DNA of 64,000 nucleotides, taken from contig JARRNJ010000023.1 of assembly GCA_037385045.1 (NCBI GenBank), positions 20,547 to 84,546 of the forward strand, written 5' to 3'. Of the stretch, positions 7,484 to 14,675 are shown piece by piece. This DNA is from JARRNJ01 sp037385045 (lineage in GTDB: Bacteria; Pseudomonadota; Gammaproteobacteria; JASBUN01). Numbering within the stretch: position 1 is the stretch's first letter; every line of letters begins with the position of its first letter. Below the pieces are notes generated by a model that saw only the letters and a program-made list of their open reading frames with translations, did not search any database and had not been told where the DNA came from. The position numbers and the translations under genes were made by a program.

Positions 7484-7511
7484 ACTATAGCAGTGCCCAT
7501 AGACGACGCAA
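7484..7511 (-). promoter_or_regulatory. Candidate promoter of the 55-aa gene
   Basis: Read on the minus strand there is TTGCGT, a 16-base spacer, and TATAGT preceded by TG one base earlier (extended -10). It lies about 50 bases upstream of the GTG at 7433. Confidence 0.45.
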
Positions 7512-7684
7512 GCGTTTTCGCGGACCCGGCGGCAGGGCCCATGCCGCGGGATTGCGACGCCGAGCACAGTTTCGCGGGCCGCATGTCCGCAGGATTCAAG
7601 GCGGATGCCCGGTGGTCGATATGCGGGAATAGGCGGCAGCCGGCGCGCTTCCGCCGCCATCCAGCGACTTGGGAGAATGGATTC

Positions 7685-7843
7685 ATGTTGCAGTGGGCTC
7701 TGCTTGTTCCCGTCGGCCTCGGCCTGTTCGGCTTCGGCTACTACATCGGCAACCAGCTCGGACGCACCGAGCACATTCGCGAACATCTGCGCCGGGTGCG
7801 GGAGGCGAAGCGCGCAGACGGCACGGAGTGGTCGGCGGGATAG
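7685..7843 (+). CDS. Small membrane protein (52 aa)
   Basis: The protein starts MLQWALLVPVGLGLFGFGYY, a single N-terminal membrane span, followed by a charged helix with repeated EHIREHLRRVREAKRAD. GGGAG lies about 9 bases before the ATG at 7685, which supports this start over longer in-frame extensions. It is followed after 66 bases by the repeat-containing gene at 7910. I do not recognise a family; the layout is that of a membrane-anchored charged helix. Confidence 0.55.
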   Translation: MLQWALLVPVGLGLFGFGYYIGNQLGRTEHIREHLRRVREAKRADGTEWSAG

Positions 7844-7909
7844 CCTGCCCGCCGGGGGCGAGGGCACGACCCGGTGCCGATTCCCCGCCCCGCAACCGGG
7901 AGAGTGAGG

Positions 7910-8455
7910 ATGACAGATTCGACGCGCTATGACGTGGTGTTCCAGGGCGTGCCGGTCGACAGCCCGGATGCGCATGCCGTCAAGGTGCGGCTGGCGCACC
8001 TGTTCAAGCTCGACCCGGCGAAGGTGGAGGCCCTTTGTGCCCAGGCCAGCGTCCGTGTCAAACGCGACGTGGACGGTACCGCCGCCGAACGCTATTGCCG
8101 GGCGGTGCGGGCCACCGGTGCGCTGTGCGCCGTGGTCGCAGTAGAGTCCGCGGTTGCTCCGGCGCCGCCACCGGCCACCGTCGCCGCAACGAACGCGGCG
8201 CTCGGCGGGGCCGATCTGGCGCCGGCCGGCGCCACGCTGGTCACACCCGCCGAAGTGGTCCCGCCCGAATTTGACTTGAGCGGTCTCACCATGGACGAAC
8301 CCGGCGCGGACCTGGTTACCCATGCCCCGCGGCAGGCGCCGCAGATCGACACCGACCATATGACCCTGTCACCGGCCGGCGCAACGCTGGTCGAGCACGA
8401 ACCCGTGGTTACGCCGGAAATCGACACCAGCGCGCTCAGCATGGACTCCGACTGA
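7910..8455 (+). CDS. Hypothetical protein with L7/L12-like N-terminal domain and threefold repeat
   Basis: The protein is 181 aa. Residues 5-77 (YDVVFQGVPVDS, then VRLAHLFKLDPAKVEALC and AAERYCRAVRATGALC) resemble the small alpha/beta domain seen at the start of several gammaproteobacterial proteins, where a predicted helix precedes a 'TAERY..AL..AGA' helix. After an alanine- and proline-rich linker, residues 102-178 hold three degenerate units of about 25 residues with the pattern P-G-A-x-L-V...P..D...L-x-M. No signal peptide or membrane span is seen. CGGGAGAGTGAGG before the ATG supports the start. The function is unknown. Confidence 0.65.
   Translation: MTDSTRYDVVFQGVPVDSPDAHAVKVRLAHLFKLDPAKVEALCAQASVRVKRDVDGTAAERYCRAVRATGALCAVVAVESAVAPAPPPATVAATNAALGGADLAPAGATLVTPAEVVPPEFDLSGLTMDEPGADLVTHAPRQAPQIDTDHMTLSPAGATLVEHEPVVTPEIDTSALSMDSD
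8213..8443 (+). repeat. Three diverged ~75-bp coding repeats
   Basis: Within the gene at 7910, three successive units start at DLAPAGATLV, DEPGADLV and SPAGATLV, and each ends with an acidic or hydrophobic block such as FDLSGLTM, IDTDHMTL or IDTSALSM. Units are 24-27 residues long. DNA identity between units is low, so the duplication is old or under protein-level selection. Confidence 0.6.
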
Positions 8456-8470
8456 CCTCCGCTTCGACGC

Positions 8471-8499
8471 TTGACGCCCTTTGGTGCCTGAACTATAGC
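8471..8499 (+). promoter_or_regulatory. Candidate sigma-70 promoter
   Basis: TTGACG at 8471, a 17-base spacer and TATAGC at 8494 lie about 75 bases before the start of the 73-aa gene at 8573. Confidence 0.35.
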
Positions 8500-8572
8500 A
8501 ACAGGCAGGGACACCATTTGTTCGAGCCGCGGCCGATGCGGCTATCGGGTCTGTGGCGGGAGGTTCATCGCA

Positions 8573-8794
8573 ATGAACACGGTGCACATTTATATCAGCG
8601 AGGCGCTCGACAACCGGCACGTGCAGGAGCTGCGGCACGATTTGCTGGACACTCCGTGGGTCAACGACGTCGAGATCAATGCGCAGTCGCCCCATGACAT
8701 GCTGGTGGAGTATCAGCAGGAGCACATCACGCCCATGGCGATTCTGCGCAAGCTCAATCGTTACGGCGTCCATACGGACGTAACCGCCTGCTGA
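8573..8794 (+). CDS. Small HMA-like fold protein lacking the CxxC motif
   Basis: The 73-aa product has a beta-alpha-beta-beta-alpha-beta pattern (VHIYIS, helix LDNRHVQELRHDLLDT, VNDVEIN, MLVEYQ, helix ITPMAILRKLNRYG, HTDVTA) like heavy-metal-associated domains. The CxxC metal-binding pair is absent; the only cysteine is the last residue. It may therefore be a structural relative with another role. A ribosome-like GGGAGG stands before the ATG. It stands alone between the repeat protein and nth, transcribed convergently with nth. Confidence 0.6.
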   Translation: MNTVHIYISEALDNRHVQELRHDLLDTPWVNDVEINAQSPHDMLVEYQQEHITPMAILRKLNRYGVHTDVTAC

Positions 8795-8830
8795 CCAGGG
8801 TGGCGGGTACCGGCGCCGACACCGCCGGGG

Positions 8831-9469
8831 TCAAGGATCTGCGCAGTGGGGTTTTTCCGTCCATGCGCACAGGTCGTAGAGTGCGCACTCGCAGCAATGG
8901 GGGCTGCGGGCGGTGCAGATGCCACGTCCGTGCAGGATCATGGCGTTGGTGAATGCAGTCCAATGTTTTTGCGGCACCTCGGCCGCGAGTTCCTGCTCGG
9001 CCTTGTCGGCGTTGCGGGATTGAGCCAGACCCAGGCGCTGGCTGACGCGAAGCACGTGGGTGTCCACGGCAATGGCTGCTTGGCCGAAGGCGTTGCCCAG
9101 CACCATATGCGCCGTCTTGCGCCCGACCCCGGGCAGGGAGGTCAATTCCTCGGTTGTCCGCGGCACCTGGCCGCCGAAGTCGGCCACCAGCCGTTTGCAG
9201 CAGTCGATCACGGCGCGGGCCTTGTTCTTGTAGAAGCCGGTTGAATGGATTTCTGTCTCGAAGGTCCTGGTCCGCGCATTGGCATAGTCCGCTGCGTTGC
9301 GGTATTTCCTGAACAGCTTGGCCGTGACTTCGTTGACCCGGGCGTCGGTGCACTGGGCCGAGAGCAGGGTGGCGACCAGGAGTTCGAGCGGCGTGGAGAA
9401 ATTCAGGTCAATCCCGGCGTCCGGGTAGGCTTTCAGGAGCCGTGTGGTGATTTTGCGCGCATCCGCCAT
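8831..9469 (-). CDS. nth: Endonuclease III
   Basis: This 212-aa enzyme is a base-excision-repair DNA glycosylase/AP lyase acting on oxidised pyrimidines. The helix-hairpin-helix LPGVGRKTA is at about 112-120 with the catalytic lysine K118, the catalytic aspartate is D136 in VDTHV, and the [4Fe-4S] ligands are C185-x6-C192-x2-C195-x5-C201. The length equals that of the E. coli enzyme. Start: ATG 9469 has GGAG 6 bases upstream; an ATG 6 bases earlier lies directly against that GGAG. A much longer open frame continues upstream, antisense to the Nudix gene, and is not real. Confidence 0.97.
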   Translation of the reverse strand: MADARKITTRLLKAYPDAGIDLNFSTPLELLVATLLSAQCTDARVNEVTAKLFRKYRNAADYANARTRTFETEIHSTGFYKNKARAVIDCCKRLVADFGGQVPRTTEELTSLPGVGRKTAHMVLGNAFGQAAIAVDTHVLRVSQRLGLAQSRNADKAEQELAAEVPQKHWTAFTNAMILHGRGICTARSPHCCECALYDLCAWTEKPHCADP

Positions 9470-9559
9470 TGGCATCTCCGGGCCGTCCGCCGTTCGCTTG
9501 ACGGCCAATATCCAGTATAGCCAAGCGGATCCCTCGTCCCCTGCGCGCGGGGGCATGAC

Positions 9560-10012
9560 ATGAGTCGCCGGGGCGGTCGAGCCACCACCGGTGCGGCGAA
9601 GCGTTCCGCGGGTGTCGTGATCACTCGCCCCCGAGACGGCGAGCCGGAATTTCTGTTGCTGCGCGCATACCGCAACTGGGACTTTCCCAAGGGTGAGGTG
9701 GAGGCCGGAGAGGAACCGCTCGCCGCCGCCCGGCGTGAGGTGGCGGAGGAAACCGGCTTGTCGGACCTGGCCTTCATCTGGGGCACGATGTTCTGCGAGA
9801 CGCCGCCCTACGGGCGCGGCAAAGTCGCCCGCTACTACGTTGCCCAATCCCTGGGCGCCCGCGTCCATTTGCCCGTGAATCCCGCGCTTGGCCGGCCCGA
9901 GCACCACGAATTCCGCTGGTTGACATACCCCGAGGCCCGGCCGTTGCTGGTGGCCCGGCTGCAGGTGGTTCTGGATTGGGCCCGGGACACCATCGGTTCC
10001 CATGGCGGGTGA
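9560..10012 (+). CDS. Nudix hydrolase (Ap4A pyrophosphatase-like)
   Basis: This 150-aa protein carries a complete Nudix box from G45 (GEVEAGE) through REVAEETG at about 59-66. The preceding sequence NWDFPKGEVE resembles the bis(5'-nucleosyl)-tetraphosphatase branch, which hydrolyses Ap4A-type dinucleotides. The HHEFRWLTYPEARPLL segment near the end is usual for this branch. The substrate is inferred from similarity only. It diverges from nth across about 90 bases and converges on the FHA gene. Confidence 0.88.
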   Translation: MSRRGGRATTGAAKRSAGVVITRPRDGEPEFLLLRAYRNWDFPKGEVEAGEEPLAAARREVAEETGLSDLAFIWGTMFCETPPYGRGKVARYYVAQSLGARVHLPVNPALGRPEHHEFRWLTYPEARPLLVARLQVVLDWARDTIGSHGG

Positions 10013-10050
10013 GGGGTGCAGGAGCGGCAGCGGTCAGGGCGTCCGTTGTC

Positions 10051-10635
10051 TCAGACCCGGCACAGGGTCCGGCGCCAGTTGGGATTGGGATCGCCGTGTC
10101 CCAGTTTGATGAAGTTGGTCAAGCCCGGCTCCTGCCAGCCTTGCGCCGAGGCCAGCGGCTTGTCCTCAAAGCCCCACCAGGTTCCCGCGGCGTCCTGTGC
10201 GACCCACTGAATGCCCTCCGGGACGGCACTCTGATCGGCGGTCTCGGCGCTGGCCTGATGGCGGGCGCGGGCCAGCACTCGCTCAATTTCTGCCGGGGCC
10301 CCGGCAGTACCTGCCACCATGGTCGGTTGTGCCGCGGCGGCGTCGTCCGAATGAGACAGAAATCGCAGCTGGCAGTTACCGAGCGCGATAACATCGCCAT
10401 GGTTCAAGTCGCGCTGAGCAATCTGCTCGCCGTTGACGAACGTGCCGTTGGTGCTGCCCAGATCCTGAATGAAAACCGGTTCGTGAAACCAGACAATCTT
10501 GGCGTGATAGCCACTGACGGTCCGGTCATCGAGCCGCACGTCGTTGTCGAAGCGGCGCCCGACGGTCGTGGTGCCGCGGCCTAGCTGGATCTCCTCGGTT
10601 CCGTTCGGGTGGTGCTGGACGATGAGTCTGAACAT
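10051..10635 (-). CDS. FHA domain protein
   Basis: This 194-aa protein has an N-terminal forkhead-associated domain, which binds phosphothreonine peptides. The motifs VGRRFDND (about 25-32), DDRTVSGYHAKI (about 36-47) and DLGSTNGTFVNG (about 58-69) are intact. After an Ala-rich linker, a conserved C-terminal block of about 50 residues (TWWGFEDKPLASA, then LGHGDPNPNWRRTLCRV) is distinct and unrecognised. The chosen ATG at 10635 begins the domain (MFRLIVQHHPNG). No kinase, phosphatase or secretion gene is adjacent. Confidence 0.85.
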   Translation of the reverse strand: MFRLIVQHHPNGTEEIQLGRGTTTVGRRFDNDVRLDDRTVSGYHAKIVWFHEPVFIQDLGSTNGTFVNGEQIAQRDLNHGDVIALGNCQLRFLSHSDDAAAAQPTMVAGTAGAPAEIERVLARARHQASAETADQSAVPEGIQWVAQDAAGTWWGFEDKPLASAQGWQEPGLTNFIKLGHGDPNPNWRRTLCRV

Positions 10636-10874
10636 GGCTGACCGTGCTGGCGTTTCATCCTGCCGGGGCGGGCCGGCCAAATCCCGTGGCCACGGGTTTG
10701 GCATCAGGGAGCCCGCCGCTGTGGTGCACAGCACAGACTAGGCATGAGCCGGGCAGTTTGCAAGCCCGGGCGCGGTGCTTCAGGGCGGGCGGCCGGCGGT
10801 CGATACGAAGGTGATGGGCCCGGGGGCGCGGGCGATGACGGGCAACCCGGCAGAACGTTAGAGGAGACCGATCA

Positions 10875-11588
10875 ATGGCGAATGCAGGCACATTGTTGAT
10901 GCGGCGCCTGGCCCCGGCACTGGCCGCGGCCGGGCTGGCAGTCGCGGTCACGGGAGTGGGCACGGTCCGGGCCGATCCGCCGCCCTGGGCGCCTGCCTGG
11001 GGTCACCACAAGCACGACCGGGAACACGAGCACTCTCGCGAGCACGAGCACTCTCGCGAGTACGAGCACTCCCGCGAGCACGAGCACTCCCGCGACTACA
11101 AGCGCTACCGGGAGCATGAGCAGCGGCGGTACTCCCGGGACGACGATGATGCCGGCGGTGCCGTGGCCTACCGGTCGGATTATATTCACAACGGGCGCTG
11201 CAACCGCGAGGCGCTGGGAAGCGTGGTCGGGGCGGTGGTCGGCGGCGCCGCGGGGTCCCGCATCGGCAAGGGCAACGGCCGCGTGGCGGCAACCGTGATC
11301 GGCGCCATCGTCGGTTACATGGTCGGCGGCACTGTGGGACGGTCCATGGACGCCGGGGACCGCGCCTGCGTGGGCCAGGCGTTGGAGTATAGTGCCCCGA
11401 ACCAGCCGGTGGCGTGGCGTAACCCCGACAGCGGGGTTGACTACCGCATCACCCCGCGGCGGACCTACCGCAGCGACGGCCGCTATTGCCGCGAGTTCAC
11501 CCGCCAGGCGCTGATCGGCGGGCGCACCCAGACCGTCTATGGCACCGCCTGTCGTCAGGCGGACGGGTCCTGGAAGATCCAGCCCTGA
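10875..11588 (+). CDS. Exported glycine-zipper surface-antigen-like protein with His/Glu repeats
   Basis: This 237-aa protein has a signal peptide (basic MRR, hydrophobic core, predicted cut after VRA at 33). Residues 49-84 are a REHEHS repeat. Next comes a glycine zipper (GSVVGAVVGGAAGSRIG, then ATVIGAIVGYMVGGTVG, about 113-155), which is typical of outer-membrane 2TM antigens of the 17-kDa type. The C-terminal domain (PVAWRNPDSGVDYRITPRR, TACRQADGSWKI) is that of the surface-antigen family. GAGGAG precedes the ATG. It probably sits in or near the outer membrane. The His/Glu segment could bind metal, which is an inference. Confidence 0.82.
   Translation: MANAGTLLMRRLAPALAAAGLAVAVTGVGTVRADPPPWAPAWGHHKHDREHEHSREHEHSREYEHSREHEHSRDYKRYREHEQRRYSRDDDDAGGAVAYRSDYIHNGRCNREALGSVVGAVVGGAAGSRIGKGNGRVAATVIGAIVGYMVGGTVGRSMDAGDRACVGQALEYSAPNQPVAWRNPDSGVDYRITPRRTYRSDGRYCREFTRQALIGGRTQTVYGTACRQADGSWKIQP
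11019..11090 (+). repeat. 18-bp tandem repeat, four units
   Basis: Four units of an 18-base sequence (cgsgaacacgagcactcy type) encode REHEHS, REHEHS, REYEHS and REHEHS. Units differ by a few bases, mostly at third positions. The next units (RDYKRY, REHEQR) are decayed copies. Confidence 0.9.
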
Positions 11589-11610
11589 TCCGCCGGTGGG
11601 TGGGCCGGGC

Positions 11611-11796
11611 CTACGGGCCCAGATCCGCCACCTGCAGCCGCGCCGCACGAACCGTGCACAACAGCTGCAGCAGGCGTTCGGCCTGCGCCCGGTCGCCGAT
11701 CGGTCCCTGGGCCGTACCGTCCGGGTCGCGCACGTACCAGCCGCGCGCCCCGGCGCGGTAGACGCCCTGGGACCGCTGCGGTGCCTTGTAGCTCAT
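11611..11796 (-). CDS. Small conserved protein (61 aa)
   Basis: The product reads MSYKAPQRSQGVYRAGARGW, then YVRDPDGTAQGPIGDRAQAERLL, and ends LQVADLGP. The pattern of an aromatic strand followed by 'DG...GP...R..AE.LL' occurs in short hypothetical proteins. GGAGGGG lies 6 bases before the ATG at 11796, so translation is well supported. It has no membrane span. It converges on the glycine-zipper gene and diverges from the FAD oxidoreductase gene. The function is unknown. Confidence 0.6.
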   Translation of the reverse strand: MSYKAPQRSQGVYRAGARGWYVRDPDGTAQGPIGDRAQAERLLQLLCTVRAARLQVADLGP

Positions 11797-12064
11797 GGTG
11801 TTCCCCTCCGAATCCCCGCTCGTTGCCGTCGGCCGGGCCCGGCGCGGTGCCGGCATCCCCGCCCTTGGCGGAATCGCAGCCCGCCTGCTGCCTATTCCAG
11901 CCCGTGCGCGGTGCGCCGGCAATCCGTACTTCTCCCTATCGTCGGCGACCGGCGCCGTTGCCCGGCCGGTTTCACGCGTGCGGATTTGCCGCTATGATGA
12001 TGACCCGATCAACCGCTCCGTTTGGGGCGTCCGACGCAGGCAAACGCCTGATGCCCGAGGACCG

Positions 12065-13408
12065 ATGACCATCACTCCAGCGGAATATGAAGCCAAGAAG
12101 CGGCGCCTGAGTGAATCCCTGCGTGCCGAAGGCGGCACGGTTCGCCTCGCCAAGGACACGTCCAACCTGTTCCGCGACCGCAAGGCCGAACCCGCGCGTC
12201 GGCTCAACGTGCGGGATTTCAATCATGTCATTCACGTCGACCCCCAGGCGGGCGTGGTCGAGGTGGAAGGCATGACACCGTACGTCGAACTGGTCAGGGA
12301 ATGCCTGCGTCACGGGGTGATGCCCACCGTGGTGCCGCAGCTGAAATCCATCACCATCGGTGGCGCCGTGACCGGGCTCGGCATCGAGTCATCGTCGTTC
12401 AAATACGGCCTGGTGCACGAAACGGTGGAGGAACTCGAAGTCCTGCTGGGCGACGGCAGCATCGTGGTTTGCACCCGGGACAACGAGCATCGGGAGTTGT
12501 TTTTCGGTTTTCCCAATTCCTACGGCACATTGGGCTACGCGCTGAAGTTGAAGGTGAAGGTCGTGCCGGTGAAACCGTACGTACGCCTGACCCACCTGCA
12601 TTACAGCGACGCAAACCGGTATTTCGACGAACTCGGGCGGCGTTGTGACACCGACATCGATTTCATCGACGGCACCATCTTCGGCAAGGGGGACCACTAT
12701 CTCAGCATCGGCGAATTCGCGGATGAAGCCCCCTACACCAGCGACTACACCTATAAGAACATTTATTACCGCTCCATCCGCGAACGCGAAACCGATTATC
12801 TGACCATCGAGGACTATATCTGGCGCTGGGACACGGACTGGTTCTGGTGCTCCAGGAACCTGGGCGCGCAGAATCCGCTGGTGCGGCGCCTGCTCGGCCG
12901 GTCGCGGCTGAACTCGGTGACCTACACCAAGATCATGCGCTGGAACGGCCGCTGGGGCGTAACCCGCCTGATGGACCGGCTGCTGGGCCAGCATGGCGAG
13001 TCGGTGATCCAGGATGTGGAAGTGCCGCTGGAGCGATGCGGTGAATTTCTCGATTTCTATCTGGAGCACATCCGCTTCATGCCGGTGTGGATCTGCCCCA
13101 CCCGGGCCTACGACCGTGACGTCGGCTTCGACCTGTACCGCATGGACCCGGACGTCCTGTATGTCAATTTCGGCTTCTGGGATGTGATCAAGACCCGCGA
13201 GCACCTGCCGGCTGGCTATCACAACCGCTTGGTGGAGCAGCAAGTGCGCCGGCTGGGGGGCATGAAGTCGTTGTATTCGGACTCGTTCTTTTCCCCGGAA
13301 GAATTCTGGAGCATTTACAACAAGCCGGCCTACGACCGGCTCAAGGCCAGATACGACCCCGGCGGCCGTTTCAAGAACCTCTATGCCAAGTGCGTCCTGC
13401 GCGAGTGA
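12065..13408 (+). CDS. FAD-binding oxidoreductase, DHCR24 (delta24-sterol reductase)-like
   Basis: This 447-aa protein has the FAD-binding PCMH (oxidase-type) fold and resembles the DWARF1/DHCR24 branch. The FAD-contact region VVPQLKSITIGGAVTGLGIESSS is at about 92-114, after EVEGMTPYVELV, and is followed by HRELFFGFPNSYGTLGY. The C-terminal part contains VCPTRAYD-like, MDPDVLYVNFGFWD and LYSDSFFSPEEFWSIYNK blocks characteristic of the eukaryotic enzyme and its bacterial relatives. No second sterol gene is nearby. The start at ATG 12065 has GAGG upstream; longer open codons to 11795 overlap the opposite-strand gene. The substrate is unknown. Confidence 0.82.
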   Translation: MTITPAEYEAKKRRLSESLRAEGGTVRLAKDTSNLFRDRKAEPARRLNVRDFNHVIHVDPQAGVVEVEGMTPYVELVRECLRHGVMPTVVPQLKSITIGGAVTGLGIESSSFKYGLVHETVEELEVLLGDGSIVVCTRDNEHRELFFGFPNSYGTLGYALKLKVKVVPVKPYVRLTHLHYSDANRYFDELGRRCDTDIDFIDGTIFGKGDHYLSIGEFADEAPYTSDYTYKNIYYRSIRERETDYLTIEDYIWRWDTDWFWCSRNLGAQNPLVRRLLGRSRLNSVTYTKIMRWNGRWGVTRLMDRLLGQHGESVIQDVEVPLERCGEFLDFYLEHIRFMPVWICPTRAYDRDVGFDLYRMDPDVLYVNFGFWDVIKTREHLPAGYHNRLVEQQVRRLGGMKSLYSDSFFSPEEFWSIYNKPAYDRLKARYDPGGRFKNLYAKCVLRE

Positions 13409-13513
13409 CGGCCGGGGTGCGCGCCAAATTGTGAACGGGTTCTCCGCCTGCAGGCCGCCGTTTTGTTGAAATGAGACCATCGATCGGCAAGGGAAAGCGA
13501 CGAGGTCTGGGGC

Positions 13514-14440
13514 ATGGGCTACGTTTATGTCATGAGTGTCATGTCGGCGGGGTTGCTCAGCGTGTTGCTGCTGGCACTGTCGACCGAGAAAGCCCGGCGC
13601 GCGGCCGTGCGCCAGGCCCTGCATAATTTCCCCGGTTTTGAATCCGAGCATATCTTGTTCGAGAACGGGTCCGGCATTGCGCTGGACCGCCGCCGGCGCG
13701 TCGCCTGCATGATCGCCTCCCACGGAATGGATCTTCGCCTCACCCTGGTTCCCTTTAACGATATTTCCGGCTGCGAGCTGGTGCGCCGGGGGCAGCGGGT
13801 GGTATACGCGGGAACGGTCCCGCCGGCGACGCTGGCGGATGCCGGGGCACCGGCAGACGATGCTGGGCGCGTCGTAGTCTACACCGGCGCCGGCGGCCAT
13901 GGGTTTGCCGCGTCCGAGCCGGAAGAGGCATTGCGGTGGTTCCGGCTGGTGAAGCGGTTGATCGAGCGCGGCGCCGGATCCGCCCTCCATGCGGCGCCCA
14001 AGAAAGCCGCACCCGCAATTCCGAAGTCGGGGACGGCGGCATCCACGGCGGGTCGCCGCGGCGCCGATACGGCTCGGTCGGAACGGCGCGCGGCCGTCGA
14101 GCCGGCGCCCAGGGCACCCCAACCGGCGCGGCCGGTGGCTGCACCCGCACGGCTGCCGTCCGTCGGCGAAGGCACCGACGACCATGAGGCCGCCGACCGC
14201 ATCCGGACCCGGGTCGAGGCCGTGATCAGGCGCCACCTCGAGTCAGCGCCACGCGTGGTCATCAGCGAACGCCGCCTGCGAGACGAAGCGGGCGTCGAGC
14301 TGGCCCTGCTGCATTTCCACCGTCACATGAACCGCTTCAAGCGCGAAAAGGCGTTTGTGCAAGCCACCTTGTCCTATTCGCGAAAGGACGAAACCTGGAC
14401 CATCCGCCGCCGTCAGTCCGCCGCGGCGGCCGCCACCTGA
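13514..14440 (+). CDS. Membrane-anchored hypothetical protein (308 aa)
   Basis: An N-terminal hydrophobic segment (VYVMSVMSAGLLSVLLLAL, about 4-22) is followed by a domain of about 100 residues with FENGSGIALDRRRRVACM and LTLVPFNDISGCELVRRG, which looks like a small beta-rich regulatory or PH-like domain. Residues 160-220 are Ala/Pro/Arg-rich and probably disordered. The last 80 residues (RIRTRVEAVIRRHLES, HFHRHMNRFKREKAFVQ) look like a folded helical domain. I do not recognise a family. It follows the DHCR24-like gene by about 105 bases on the same strand. Confidence 0.6.
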   Translation: MGYVYVMSVMSAGLLSVLLLALSTEKARRAAVRQALHNFPGFESEHILFENGSGIALDRRRRVACMIASHGMDLRLTLVPFNDISGCELVRRGQRVVYAGTVPPATLADAGAPADDAGRVVVYTGAGGHGFAASEPEEALRWFRLVKRLIERGAGSALHAAPKKAAPAIPKSGTAASTAGRRGADTARSERRAAVEPAPRAPQPARPVAAPARLPSVGEGTDDHEAADRIRTRVEAVIRRHLESAPRVVISERRLRDEAGVELALLHFHRHMNRFKREKAFVQATLSYSRKDETWTIRRRQSAAAAAT

Positions 14441-14536
14441 CACTCCCGACGCGCCGCCGCTTCGGCTGGCGCTGCATATACGCGCACCGGTCGGCGTCCC
14501 GGCCCGGCCAACATACCTACGTGATGCCATTTACGT

Positions 14537-14542
14537 TATAAT
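14537..14542 (+). promoter_or_regulatory. Candidate -10 element upstream of gshA
   Basis: A perfect TATAAT stands about 135 bases before the gshA start, in a 235-base gap without other genes. No good -35 is visible 16-18 bases upstream. Confidence 0.4.
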
Positions 14543-14675
14543 CCCGCGCCTGACTTCAGGCATGCCCGCCGAACCATACCCATACTACGGATTCTCACCG
14601 GATCCGCCGTGCGTCTCCGTGGCAGGCAGGCGATCGATACCCTGTACCAACTGAAACGAAAAGGAACGCAGCGCC

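Noticed and set aside
8831..10003. A 390-codon minus-strand frame that includes nth
   Set aside because: The endonuclease III starts at 9469 with a ribosome site. The upstream part is antisense to the Nudix gene and has no coding character.
11019..11090. Tandem repeat considered as a CRISPR-like array
   Set aside because: Units are directly joined without spacers, lie in a reading frame and encode REHEHS.
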